Shown: in pieces, positions 6,295 through 6,296 of the stretch
Position numbering within the stretch: the first letter of the stretch is position 1
How the letters are laid out: each line of letters begins with the position of its first letter
Assembly: GCA_050734915.1 (NCBI GenBank)
Contig: JBOHUX010000138.1
Span: forward strand, 1 to 6,296
Reading direction: 5' to 3'
Origin: JBOHUX01 sp050734915
Lineage (GTDB): Bacteria > Chloroflexota > Dormibacteria > Dormibacterales > Dormibacteraceae
Length of the DNA: 6,296 nt
The notes under the pieces: generated by a model
Seen by the model: the letters and a program-made list of their open reading frames with translations, nothing else
Told to the model about the DNA's origin: nothing
Databases searched by the model: none
Translations under genes and position numbers: made by a program

Positions 6295-6296
6295 CC

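Overview
This is a GC-rich bacterial chromosome segment with strongly G/C-biased third codon positions. All convincing genes are on the + strand. It carries a compact amino-acid biosynthesis operon: ilvB, ilvN, ilvC, a short leuA and pheA. The genes are joined by overlaps of 11, 4 and 4 bases and one 5-base gap. The lineage cannot be fixed from this window. Two TAnnnT-type -10 boxes lie just upstream of ATG codons that lack a good Shine-Dalgarno, a pattern common in Actinobacteria, Chloroflexota and similar high-GC soil lineages. The LeuA is of a short type that I recall best from Bacteroidota, so phylum assignment needs a search.

Positions 1-633 hold no intact gene. They contain an imperfect hairpin (1-62), the C-terminal remnant of a VOC/glyoxalase-fold protein (120-272), and a frameshifted remnant of a PNPOx-like split-barrel flavoprotein (269-456). 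About 160 bases of spacer follow, with a small GC hairpin.

Positions 619-806 are the control region of the operon and the most interesting part of the window. A 34-codon leader ORF (634-738) is rich in Leu, Val and Ile codons, including GTA and CTA, which I could not find in frame in the five structural genes. A perfect 14-bp intrinsic terminator (753-790) follows and ends 4 bases before the ilvB ribosome-binding site. A 9-base copy of the terminator's 3' arm lies inside the leader ORF (706-714) and can pair with the terminator's 5' arm. An upstream segment (645-653) can in turn pair with 709-717. Together these make the 1:2 / 2:3 / 3:4 layout of a ribosome-mediated attenuator responding to charged branched-chain tRNAs.

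In the operon, IlvB and IlvN form acetohydroxyacid synthase, IlvC reduces and isomerises the product, and LeuA diverts 2-ketoisovalerate to leucine. PheA makes phenylpyruvate for phenylalanine and is an unusual member of a branched-chain operon. LeuA lacks the C-terminal leucine-sensing domain, whereas IlvN and PheA keep their ACT domains. The leader attenuator may therefore be a main point of leucine control. ilvD, ilvE and leuBCD are not in the window.

After pheA, a 96-base gap with no visible terminator leads to a 57-residue ORF of unknown function (6121-6294), probably expressed from its own near-leaderless promoter.
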